Positions 22,969 to 30,522 of a DNA stretch of 32,063 bases are shown one piece after another. The number at the start of each line of letters is the position of its first letter. Position 1 is the first letter of the stretch. The notes under the pieces are model-generated. The model saw only the letters and a program-made list of their open reading frames with translations, was not told the origin of the DNA and made no database searches. Source of the stretch: Chitinophagaceae bacterium (GTDB lineage Bacteria; Bacteroidota; Bacteroidia; Chitinophagales; Chitinophagaceae); assembly GCA_017882265.1 (NCBI GenBank), contig JADGPW010000089.1, positions 1 to 32,063 on the forward strand. Direction: 5' to 3'. A program made the position numbers and the translations under genes.

Positions 22969-23097
22969 ATAAAAGATAAAAGTGAATAGATAAAAGTTCT
23001 CAAATTCGAAAGGATCTTACAGCTTTGATACCTTATCAAATCTGTAAGATCCTTTCCATTGAGGACACTATTATCTATTCACTTTTATCTATTATCT
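22967..23097. repeat. 131-base long hairpin, heptad-built, between convergent genes
   Basis: Outer arms 22967-22993 and 23071-23097 are complementary over 27 bases with one mismatch and consist of heptads (GATAAAA, GATAAAA, GTGAATA, GATAAAA against ATTATCT, ATTCACT, TTTATCT, ATTATCT). A middle CTCAA/TTGAG pair follows. The core is GAAAGGATCTTACAG (23008-23022) with its exact inverse (23042-23056), enclosing TTTGATA-CCT-TATCAAA. The left arm overlaps the EF-G2 stop, and the right arm ends 9 bases from the crystallin gene stop. It likely ends transcription from both sides, though no classic T-tract is present. Confidence 0.85.
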
Positions 23098-23105
23098 GGT
23101 TCCTT

Positions 23106-24365
23106 TTATCGATCCCTGATAATAACAATAGAAGACGTTTTATCATTAAACATCAGGAGTCCCAGCCCCTCGCGTGAAGCAGTAAGCGTAGTACTTGATC
23201 CTCTGAAATTCTCTCTATCATAGAGGATCACCCGATAACCCGGGGGGATCACTATGGAGCTCAGGGCTTTATCAATGAAACCGGCTTCGGCCATCGTCCT
23301 GTAACTTCCGGGACGCAATTCAACGGACTGGCCTTTAAAATCTTTATCAGCATACAAGACCACTTTTTCAAAATTATCGTGGCGATTATCCTGGTCATGG
23401 TCATGATTATTCCTGTCATTGTCGCCATTATTGTACGGATTGTTGGTGGTGCGATATTCTTCAATGACCAATGAACCGATCCTGTCGTTCATCTGTTCGG
23501 ACAGGCAATCGGTATTACCTGTAAGCGTATAGTAATTCCCGGACATGTTTTCGTTATTAAGATAGACCTTGGCGCTGAGGTTAGAGGGGATCTGGATCGA
23601 GGAAATATTATATCTTAAAAGACCCAGTTTATCGCCCTGGTAAAAGCCCGGTGCCAGCCTTAGGCTATTTCCCCGGTAATAACAGTCGGCATAGACGGTA
23701 GCGTAGTCGCCCCTTCCGGTATTGGTTGGGATGTTATTTACGGGATATTTAGGTCCGGATTGCTTGTATTCAACAGAGAGGGAACCGATCCTGTCATTCT
23801 GGTTTCCCTGCAGACAGCTGATATCCGTTTCATATACAGTAGAATTCCCGGACAGATTTTCATTATTAATATAAACACGTACCATGAGGTTTCCGCTGAC
23901 TGTGAACGAGGAAATATTATACTTTGACGCTCCTAACTGGCTGCCGGTATAATTACCCGGGTGTAGGACCTGGGAGAATCCCCTATAATTACAATCATTG
24001 TAAATAGTAACAAAATCATTCTGGTTGTAACCCGGTTGGCGGATTTTTTCTCTTTCTATCACTATGGAAGAAGCCATGTTTCTCCATTCGTTTTCAAGGC
24101 AGGTCGAACTGTTATTATAGGTTCGTGACCGACCCCCGAAATTGTCATCCTCGTAAATCGTGACTTTCATGCCATTGGGAATCATTATCGAAGAAAGCCT
24201 ATCATTGCTTATTTTCATCTGGTTCAGCGGGTAGGATCCGGGGCCAAGCGTATACCTGTTACCGCCATAATTGCATTGTTCAAACAGGGTTACCTGATCG
24301 TTTTGTGCCTGGGCAATAACATAAAAGGATGAAAGGAAGGCCAGTAATAATAATTTCTTGTTCAT
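23106..24365 (-). CDS. Secreted protein with four beta/gamma-crystallin domains
   Basis: ATG 24365 gives a signal peptide MNKKLLLLAFLSSFYVIAQA (cleavage near residue 20-21). I reject an upstream frame extension of 39 codons because it would bury this signal. The mature protein has eight Greek-key motifs forming four beta/gamma-crystallin domains, at about residues 24-103, 118-199, 221-302 and 335-416. Motifs carry Y/F-x-x-x-x-F/Y-x-G and the calcium-site pattern N/D-N/D-x-x-S/T-S or variants (NDRLSS, NDRIGS twice, NDKTSS). Domains 2 and 3 are closely similar, which suggests duplication. A flexible linker (304-334) is rich in Asn, Asp and His. It is probably an extracellular calcium-binding structural or matrix protein. 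Confidence 0.85.
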   Translation of the reverse strand: MNKKLLLLAFLSSFYVIAQAQNDQVTLFEQCNYGGNRYTLGPGSYPLNQMKISNDRLSSIMIPNGMKVTIYEDDNFGGRSRTYNNSSTCLENEWRNMASSIVIEREKIRQPGYNQNDFVTIYNDCNYRGFSQVLHPGNYTGSQLGASKYNISSFTVSGNLMVRVYINNENLSGNSTVYETDISCLQGNQNDRIGSLSVEYKQSGPKYPVNNIPTNTGRGDYATVYADCYYRGNSLRLAPGFYQGDKLGLLRYNISSIQIPSNLSAKVYLNNENMSGNYYTLTGNTDCLSEQMNDRIGSLVIEEYRTTNNPYNNGDNDRNNHDHDQDNRHDNFEKVVLYADKDFKGQSVELRPGSYRTMAEAGFIDKALSSIVIPPGYRVILYDRENFRGSSTTLTASREGLGLLMFNDKTSSIVIIRDR

Positions 24366-24586
24366 ATATACAGTTTTGAAGGTTAACGGGAACGTTAAGA
24401 AAGTTAAGGAACTTTTTGCTGTGTCGGAATTTTTATTTTGAATGAAATTTCGGATCGGTATCTCATTAAAGAATTTTACCATTTTTAAACAAACACCGGC
24501 CTCCCACGGGCAGGAATACAGCCTTTTTCACTATTTCAGTGCTTTTTGGCTATAAGGAAATGCCGGTTTTAGAGTTAAAAGCTAAG

Positions 24587-25600
24587 TCATTTTAGTTGAT
24601 GGTTTATATGGTATAGCACGGAGCGCCATTTGTTCCCGGCCTTATCCATATCACATACAAGGTCTTCCCTGGTATACTGACCTGGGGTAAAAATGTTATA
24701 GCTCAGGGCCTCTTTTTCTTCGAGCTGGTCAAAACATACAAAACACCTGCTGCAAAGGCTCATCGAAATGAGACGAAGAAATCTTTTTACATTCCGGGGG
24801 GGATAACCGGCCCCGTAAACAGATTGGAAACTGCTGTCCATAACGGCCCGGAATAAAGTACGCACTTCATCAATTTTTTTTGTGGTGGTCAGCAAGGTGC
24901 TGATGTTTTCGTTATAATCATTATACACTCCAAATACATCATTTCCAAATTGCATTAAACCACCAATCTTATATAAGGCCTCTTCTTCGTTCTGCCGGAA
25001 TGGATGCGACATGGCCGCCCGGTAAAATAATACAGAAACACCTCCTTTATCTAATGTGATTTTGATGATCTCCTCCCTACTTAGCCCGGGAGAAGCTTGT
25101 TTTTTACTTTGTACCTGCGCCGCAAAAACCTTTCTCAGGTATTGCCGTACCAGTGCCGGATCCTGCGCATATTCCAGGGATTTCCTGTAAAAGGAAAGAA
25201 ATAATTGTTCACTGGCTGTATGACCAGTAAACTTTTCTGGATTTTCTATGAATGCTTTTACTGTTTCTGGAGAAGTACCTTGTTTATCAAAAAAATCATC
25301 ACCTAAACCAGTCATCGCTCCCTGGTAGGTGAGAGCCAGTCGTTCCTTTACAGACATTTTTTCTCCCCTCAAAGCGCAGAGTTCTTCGCCTAGAATAGCA
25401 GGAACTGCCAGCCCATAATAGTGGGTGATCTTTTTAAAATCGGTGGCATCAAGACTCCCGTCATTCACTTCTTTCGCGGCTGCTAATTCATCACCCAGGT
25501 TTTCCCGGATAAAATTTGCCTGCTTTTTAATATTTCGCAGCAAGGCCAGTAAAGTACGGGGTGTCTGCAGGGTATTTCCTATCCACCAGGTCATTTTCAT
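24587..25600 (-). CDS. Class I terpenoid-synthase-like (isoprenoid biosynthesis) protein
   Basis: The 337-aa, all-helical protein has the two metal-binding signatures of class I terpenoid synthases at the expected spacing. These are an aspartate-rich D101-D102-F-F-D105 after GAMTGLG, and N220-D221-V-F-G-V-Y-N-D228 after GGLMQF, which resembles an NSE/DTE triad with Gly for Ser and Asp for Glu. A further K-G-G-V-S-V-L-F-Y-R helix lies between them. No DXDD motif of class II cyclases is seen. I start it at ATG 25600 (MKMTWWIG), 10 bases after the subunit-3 gene. It may bind a prenyl diphosphate with magnesium. Whether it is a cyclase, a head-to-head synthase or a non-catalytic relative is unknown. 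It is the last gene of the run that begins with the GMC oxidoreductase. Confidence 0.6.
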   Translation of the reverse strand: MKMTWWIGNTLQTPRTLLALLRNIKKQANFIRENLGDELAAAKEVNDGSLDATDFKKITHYYGLAVPAILGEELCALRGEKMSVKERLALTYQGAMTGLGDDFFDKQGTSPETVKAFIENPEKFTGHTASEQLFLSFYRKSLEYAQDPALVRQYLRKVFAAQVQSKKQASPGLSREEIIKITLDKGGVSVLFYRAAMSHPFRQNEEEALYKIGGLMQFGNDVFGVYNDYNENISTLLTTTKKIDEVRTLFRAVMDSSFQSVYGAGYPPRNVKRFLRLISMSLCSRCFVCFDQLEEKEALSYNIFTPGQYTREDLVCDMDKAGNKWRSVLYHINHQLK

Positions 25601-25610
25601 AGTGTACACA

Positions 25611-26273
25611 TCAGTTCGTCTTCTCAAAACTCACACATTCTTTTAATTCCTTCTCTGTGTAAGCTACTTTGTATTGTTGCAAAACATCATCAGGAACGCC
25701 ATTCCACTGGGTAGGTTTATTACCGGTGTAGCCAATATCTTTTACTCCTATTTCAGATGTATAGAAACCGGTTGCTGTCAGATTACGCATCAGGTTAAAA
25801 AAAGCAACCCCTTGTTTCATACCGGGCTTTGCTTTATCCGGGTAAGCGATCATGTCCACCAATTCGATTTGCTGATCATGGCTGCAATCCATGAATGATT
25901 TATCATAGCGCTTCAGGCTTTGCATATCCAGCCAACGCAATCCTCCCCGCATGGGGACCTCGTGATTGGGCATATCTTTTACAATGAAACTTATAAATTC
26001 CGGTACTTTCGCATCAGAAGCGTTGCCACTGACATCATCTTTGGGGATGATGATATCGGCCAGGATAGTGATCGTTGCCATTTCATGCCCGGTAAAGAAA
26101 TTTTCTTTAGCCAGCAATTCTTTCTCATATTTCAGTTCATCCGGGTTCCGATCCAGGCTAAACTTGGGTTCCTCAGCTTTTGCTTTTGTATCATCGGTCT
26201 TACAACCAGCAATGACAACAGGTGTGGCGATGATACCAGTTGCTATCAGTTTTAAAGATTTACGTCTATCCAT
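25611..26273 (-). CDS. Gluconate 2-dehydrogenase subunit 3-family protein, Tat lipoprotein
   Basis: The 220-aa protein begins MDRRKSLKLIATGIIATPVVIAGC. It combines a twin-arginine motif (RRKSLKL) with a lipobox (VIAG-C), so it is probably exported folded and lipid-anchored. The mature part shows PF13618 features: TITILADIIIPKDD, a helix with EFISFIVKDMP, GLRWLDMQSLKRYDKSF, and FFNLMRNLTATGFYTSEIG. In gluconate and related dehydrogenases this small subunit accompanies a GMC flavoprotein and a cytochrome. The GMC gene lies immediately upstream, but no cytochrome c gene follows. A strong inverted repeat occupies the 79-base space between the two genes, and the terpenoid-synthase-like gene follows after 10 bases. 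Confidence 0.88.
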   Translation of the reverse strand: MDRRKSLKLIATGIIATPVVIAGCKTDDTKAKAEEPKFSLDRNPDELKYEKELLAKENFFTGHEMATITILADIIIPKDDVSGNASDAKVPEFISFIVKDMPNHEVPMRGGLRWLDMQSLKRYDKSFMDCSHDQQIELVDMIAYPDKAKPGMKQGVAFFNLMRNLTATGFYTSEIGVKDIGYTGNKPTQWNGVPDDVLQQYKVAYTEKELKECVSFEKTN

Positions 26274-26286
26274 TTTTAGTTTTTTT

Positions 26287-26349
26287 GCCGGTAAGGACGG
26301 GAAGACGGGAAGAGAATCGTTTTCTTCCCGTCTTCCCGTTCTTCCCGGC
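26287..26349. repeat. Strong hairpin of GGGAAGAC words between GMC and subunit-3 genes
   Basis: A perfect 17-base pair of arms (26297-26313 and 26323-26339) extends to 27 bases with one mismatch and one G-T pair (26287-26313 and 26323-26349), around a nine-base loop. The period is about eight (ACGGGAAG repeated). The left arm has a second copy at 12341-12368. In the mRNA it would separate the GMC cistron from the two genes downstream. Confidence 0.85.
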
Positions 26350-26352
26350 TAT

Positions 26353-28101
26353 TCACAAATTATTCTTCTTCATCTCCTCCACAATATACTCCGATGCTCT
26401 CATGCTCAGCGCCAGTATGGTCCAAGTAATATTCTTATCCGCCTGGGAAACAAACTGCCCACCATCCACGCAGAATAAATTCTTACAATCATGAGCCTGG
26501 CTGAATTTATTGAGCGCTGATTTTTTGGGATCGCTGCCCATCCTGACGGTACCGGCTTCATGAATGATCTCGCCGGGTTTGGCCAATCCATAATTATTGC
26601 TGGCATCATCATCACCACCCCAGGTAATGATGGCGCCCATATTATGCATCACTTCCTTGAAGGTATCCTTCATGTGTTTGGCTTGCTTGATCTCATGTTC
26701 ACTCCATTTCACATTGAATTTTAATACAGGGATCCCGAATTTATCGACCATGTCGGGGTCTATGCTGCAATAATTTGTTTCTACGGGTACCGCCTCACCC
26801 CGGCCCGCCATGCCCACCCCGCAACCAAAGAAATATCGATAATCCTCTTTTAATGAAGCTCCATATCCACCCGCTTCCTTCTTTTTCCCTTTAACTACAT
26901 ATTTTCCATTCAGTTCCTCGATACCCCAGCTAAAGCCATAAGATGGCTGGCTCATACCACCCCAGTATTCAACATGGTAACCTCTTGGAAAATCAAGTTT
27001 CTTATTGTCTAACCACCAGGGTGAATAGATATGCATCCCGCCCACACCATCTTCATTATATCGTTTCCGGTCAAATAGCTGGGGTAAAATACCACCCAGT
27101 GCTGCCCCGGTGGAATCATGTAAATATTTCCCGACCACATCACTGCTGTTGGCCAGGCCATTCGGGTGCCGGTCTGATTTTGAATTCAATAATAAGCGGG
27201 CGCTTTCACAGGCGCTGGCCGCTACGATCACCACCCGGCCACTCACCTGGTATTCCGTCATATCCTCTTTATTGATGTAAGAAACCCCGGTAGCCAACCC
27301 TTCCTTATCCGTTAATACTTCTCTTACCATCGCATTCGCGACAATATCTACGTTATTTGTTTTTAAGGCCGGGTAAATAAGCACATTGGAAGCGGAGAAA
27401 TCGGCTTTGGCAACGCTGCAGTTACGATTACATTGCCCACAAAAAAAACAGGCGCCTCTTTCTGTCGTACTATCAATTTTTTCAGTAAGTATGGAGAGCC
27501 TTGCAGGAATTACTTTCACGCCGGCCTGCCCAGCCGCATTTTTAATAAAGAGCTCATGTAATCTTGGTTTGGGTGGACGAAGGAAGTAACCATCCGGATC
27601 ATTTTCCAAACCTTCATTGGTGCCAAAAACGCCAATGAGTTTGTCCACCCGGTCATAGTAAGGTTTTACATCTTCATACCCGATCGGCCAGTCATCACCT
27701 AACCCATCAATACTTCTTCTTTTAAAATCTTTGGGCCCAAAGCGAAGCGAGATCCGTCCCCAGTGATTGGTACGCCCACCCAGCATCCTTGCTCTCCACC
27801 AGCTCCAGTCCGTTCCTTTTTCTTTGGTAAATGGTTCGCCTTCGAGTGACCAGCCACCATAGCACGCATCAAAATCGCCGAAGGGGCGGTTCGTAGTGCT
27901 GGCGCCGCGACGGGGAGAATCCCATGGGTTCTTTAATTGTGTAATATTCTTTTGCGGGTCATACATGTACCCGGCTTCTACCAGGCAAACCTTCAGACCG
28001 GCCTTGGATAACATATAAGCTGCCATGCCGCCTCCTGCGCCGGAACCAACGATCACAGCATCATATTTTTTGGTTTGCTTTTTTACCTGGAATTCTCCCA
28101 T
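26353..28101 (-). CDS. GMC-family oxidoreductase (large subunit of a subunit-3-type dehydrogenase)
   Basis: ATG 28101 gives MGEFQVKKQTKKYDAVIVGSGAGGGMAAY with the FAD-binding G-S-G-A-G-G-G motif (19-25). I reject an upstream frame extension. The GMC signature NHWGRISLRF and the C-terminal HEAGTVRMG with N in NITWTILALS (active-site His and Asn) are present. A cysteine cluster C-x2-C-x2-C-x3-C lies in the middle (CFFCGQCNRNC), seen in many GMC dehydrogenases. There is no Tat or Sec signal, so export would need piggy-back transport with the Tat-carrying subunit 3. Substrates of such pairs include sugars and polyols, but this one is unassigned. It is the first gene of a three-gene minus-strand run and diverges from the pullulanase gene. 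Confidence 0.9.
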   Translation of the reverse strand: MGEFQVKKQTKKYDAVIVGSGAGGGMAAYMLSKAGLKVCLVEAGYMYDPQKNITQLKNPWDSPRRGASTTNRPFGDFDACYGGWSLEGEPFTKEKGTDWSWWRARMLGGRTNHWGRISLRFGPKDFKRRSIDGLGDDWPIGYEDVKPYYDRVDKLIGVFGTNEGLENDPDGYFLRPPKPRLHELFIKNAAGQAGVKVIPARLSILTEKIDSTTERGACFFCGQCNRNCSVAKADFSASNVLIYPALKTNNVDIVANAMVREVLTDKEGLATGVSYINKEDMTEYQVSGRVVIVAASACESARLLLNSKSDRHPNGLANSSDVVGKYLHDSTGAALGGILPQLFDRKRYNEDGVGGMHIYSPWWLDNKKLDFPRGYHVEYWGGMSQPSYGFSWGIEELNGKYVVKGKKKEAGGYGASLKEDYRYFFGCGVGMAGRGEAVPVETNYCSIDPDMVDKFGIPVLKFNVKWSEHEIKQAKHMKDTFKEVMHNMGAIITWGGDDDASNNYGLAKPGEIIHEAGTVRMGSDPKKSALNKFSQAHDCKNLFCVDGGQFVSQADKNITWTILALSMRASEYIVEEMKKNNL

Positions 28102-28121
28102 ATAGCAAGTAAAGTTTAGTG

Positions 28122-28240
28122 AGGAATGAAACGACAATTTACAGTAAACATTCCTGATGCGCCAAAAAAGGAGCACTATTTTCTACACAGTCAATACCAT
28201 CAGTTGATAGCCGTATCTTTAATATTAAATTCATTCCTGA
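28122..28240. promoter_or_regulatory. Divergent control region between GMC and pullulanase genes, with repeated words
   Basis: The 139-base space holds CATTCCTGA twice as a direct repeat (28149-28157 and 28232-28240) and a perfect inverse pair AGGAATGAA (28122-28130) / TTCATTCCT (28230-28238). On the plus strand a -7-like TATCTTTA lies at 28214-28221. On the minus strand TTTG then 21 bases then TAAATTGT is a weak promoter match. Shared regulation of the two directions is possible. Confidence 0.35.
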
Positions 28241-30211
28241 ATGAGAAAGACCATTATGGTTTTGGCTTTAATTTCCCAATTATTGACAGGTAAAGCGCAA
28301 AAGACAGATTATAGTAAGTATCCTGTATATACGGGTAATGATTTAGGTTTGACCTATTCTCATCGCCAATCTTTGTTTCGCATATGGGCGCCCACCGCGC
28401 AGGAAGTTCAATTGATCTTTTATACTGAAGGCAGCGGTGGTGAAAACACAAGGGCATACAGGATGGTGAAGGGAGATAACGGTTCCTGGGTAATTAAAGT
28501 GGTAGGGGATCTGAAAAAAATGTTTTACGTATTCCGGGTGCGTATAAAGGATCAATGGCAAAATGAAGTGCCCGATCCTTATGCAAAAGCAGTGGGGGTG
28601 AATGGCAAACGAGCCATGGTAGTTGATTTAAAAGATACCAACCCTGCCGGGTGGGAGAAAGACAAGAGCCCCGGATTAAAAGATGCAACGGATGCCATTA
28701 TTTATGAACTGCATGTGCGCGATGCAAGTATCGCTCAAAATTCAGGTATAAAAAACAAAGGAAAGTTCCTTGGGCTGACGGAGAAAGGAACAAAGAATGA
28801 TGCAGGTTTGTCAACAGGACTTGATCATTTAAAAGAATTGGGTGTTACGCATGTCCATTTATTACCCTGCTTCGATTTTAATTCGGTGGATGAAACAAAG
28901 CCGGCTGCAAAATATAACTGGGGATATGATCCCCTGAACTATAATGTGCCAGAAGGTTCTTATTCCACGAATCCTTACGATGGGGTCACCCGTATCAAAG
29001 AATTCAAACAACTCATTCAAACTTTTCATGCCAATGGATTAAGTGTCATCATGGATATGGTGTATAATCATACGGCTTTGACAGAGAATTCTAATTTCAA
29101 TCAATTGGTGCCGGGCTATTATTACCGGCATACTAAAGATGGAAAATTCTCTAATGCCACCGCTTGTGGCAATGAAACGGCCAGCGAAAGGCCGATGATG
29201 CAAAAATTCATGCTGGAATCTGTTTTGTACTGGGTAAAAGAATACCATGTTGACGGCTTTCGTTTTGACCTGATGGGTGTACATGATATTGAGACCATGA
29301 ATCTTATTTCCAAAGAACTCCATAAGATCAAACCGGGTATTCTTTTGTATGGCGAAGGGTGGACAGCGGGATCATCACCATTCCCTGATTCATTAAGAGC
29401 CCTCAAAGCGAATGCGTATAAGCTGGACCGGATCGCGGTATTCAGTGATGATATCAGGGATGGTATTAAAGGAAGTGTATTTAAGCATGCCGATAAAGGT
29501 TTTGCCAGCGGCAAACCGGGCATGGAAGAAAGTATTAAATTCGGCGTGGTGGCTTCCTGCAAACATCCGCAGGTGGATTATACCAAAGTGAATTATTCCA
29601 AAGCGCCGTATGCGGCATCCCCCGGAAATACAATTACATATTGTGAATGCCACGATAACCATGTGTTGTGGGATAAACTGGCCATTTCAGCTTACGATGC
29701 AACTGAAGAAGAAAGGGTGGATATGCAGAAACTGGCCTTATCCATCGTTCTTACTTCGCAGGGAATTCCTTTTCTTCATGCCGGAACGGAATTCCTGCGC
29801 TCTAAGAAAGGAGTGGAGAATTCATTTGAATCCCCGGATAGCATCAATGCCATTGACTGGAATTTGAAGACAAAGAATAAAGAAATATTTGATTATGTGA
29901 AAGAATTGATTGGGCTTAGAAAAGAACATCCGGCTTTCAGAATGATAAATACAAGGCAGATCGCTGATAACATCCGGTTTCTCCCCGATATGCCGGAGGG
30001 GATCATCGCGTATACCATCGATGGGGCTTCCATGAAAGATCAATGGAAAAATATCCTGATCATTTTTAATGGGCGTAATTATTCACAAAGAATTTCATGG
30101 CCAGATTTCTCATGGACGCCATTTATAAAGAATATAAGGTACCCGTCAGTCATTCCGCCGATAAATGAAATATGGGTGACACCATACAGTTGTGGGATTT
30201 ATTTTCAATAA
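28241..30211 (+). CDS. pulA: Type I pullulanase (GH13), secreted
   Basis: Pullulanase hydrolyses alpha-1,6 branches of pullulan, glycogen and starch. The 656-aa protein has a signal peptide (MRKTIMVLALISQLLTGKAQ). An N-terminal CBM48-type domain runs to about residue 150, and the GH13 barrel follows. The type I signature YNWGYDP is at 225-231. The nucleophile is D343 in DGFRFDLMG, the acid/base is E372 in LYGEGW, and H471-D472 is in CECHDNH. The signal peptide sends it to the periplasm or outer surface. No susC/susD pair, second amylase or regulator adjoins, so this is not a full starch-utilisation locus. It diverges from the GMC gene, and a half-copy of the 131-base hairpin repeat lies downstream. 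Confidence 0.95.
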   Translation: MRKTIMVLALISQLLTGKAQKTDYSKYPVYTGNDLGLTYSHRQSLFRIWAPTAQEVQLIFYTEGSGGENTRAYRMVKGDNGSWVIKVVGDLKKMFYVFRVRIKDQWQNEVPDPYAKAVGVNGKRAMVVDLKDTNPAGWEKDKSPGLKDATDAIIYELHVRDASIAQNSGIKNKGKFLGLTEKGTKNDAGLSTGLDHLKELGVTHVHLLPCFDFNSVDETKPAAKYNWGYDPLNYNVPEGSYSTNPYDGVTRIKEFKQLIQTFHANGLSVIMDMVYNHTALTENSNFNQLVPGYYYRHTKDGKFSNATACGNETASERPMMQKFMLESVLYWVKEYHVDGFRFDLMGVHDIETMNLISKELHKIKPGILLYGEGWTAGSSPFPDSLRALKANAYKLDRIAVFSDDIRDGIKGSVFKHADKGFASGKPGMEESIKFGVVASCKHPQVDYTKVNYSKAPYAASPGNTITYCECHDNHVLWDKLAISAYDATEEERVDMQKLALSIVLTSQGIPFLHAGTEFLRSKKGVENSFESPDSINAIDWNLKTKNKEIFDYVKELIGLRKEHPAFRMINTRQIADNIRFLPDMPEGIIAYTIDGASMKDQWKNILIIFNGRNYSQRISWPDFSWTPFIKNIRYPSVIPPINEIWVTPYSCGIYFQ

Positions 30212-30522
30212 CCGGTTTATGAGATATTGTATATACCTGCCTGGTCATTTCCCGGCTTGTATATTCTGTAAAAGTTAACGAATAACTGTTAAAAAGTTCT
30301 TTAGGCCTTAATATTACGAATTGAGGAAACTATTATCTATTCACTCTTAGTTTTTATCTCTATTCTCCATTTTTTAACGTATCTTCGTCCTCTTATATGT
30401 TATCTCTCACACTGTTTGTTTTGTTTTCATTTCATTCAAATGCCGTGATGGCTTAACGTAAGGCAGGTAAAGTATCCATAAGTTGATAGCCTTACCACAT
30501 TTTTCATTTAAATATTATACCA
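30212..30522. other. Gap between pulA and the helicase gene
   Basis: It holds the half repeat at 30319-30359 and a near-consensus -7 box TATCTTCG at 30380-30387, which would leave a leader of about 130 bases before the helicase start. No -33 TTG is found at the right spacing and no gene is seen. A GTTGATAGCC word (30482-30491) also occurs at 28203-28212 upstream of pulA. Confidence 0.5.
30319..30359. repeat. Half-copy of the 131-base hairpin repeat
   Basis: ATTGAGGA and the following words ATTATCT, ATTCACT match the right half of the element at 23058-23083 with one difference, then continue as CTTAGTT, TTTATCT in the same seven-base register. The left arm is absent. Confidence 0.75.

Noticed and set aside
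24366-24482. Extended N-terminus of the crystallin-domain protein
   Set aside because: It would place 39 unrelated residues before a clear signal peptide.
25601-25627. Upstream TTG start for the terpenoid-synthase-like gene, overlapping the subunit-3 gene
   Set aside because: ATG 25600 is a better codon, leaves a normal 10-base gap and avoids the overlap.
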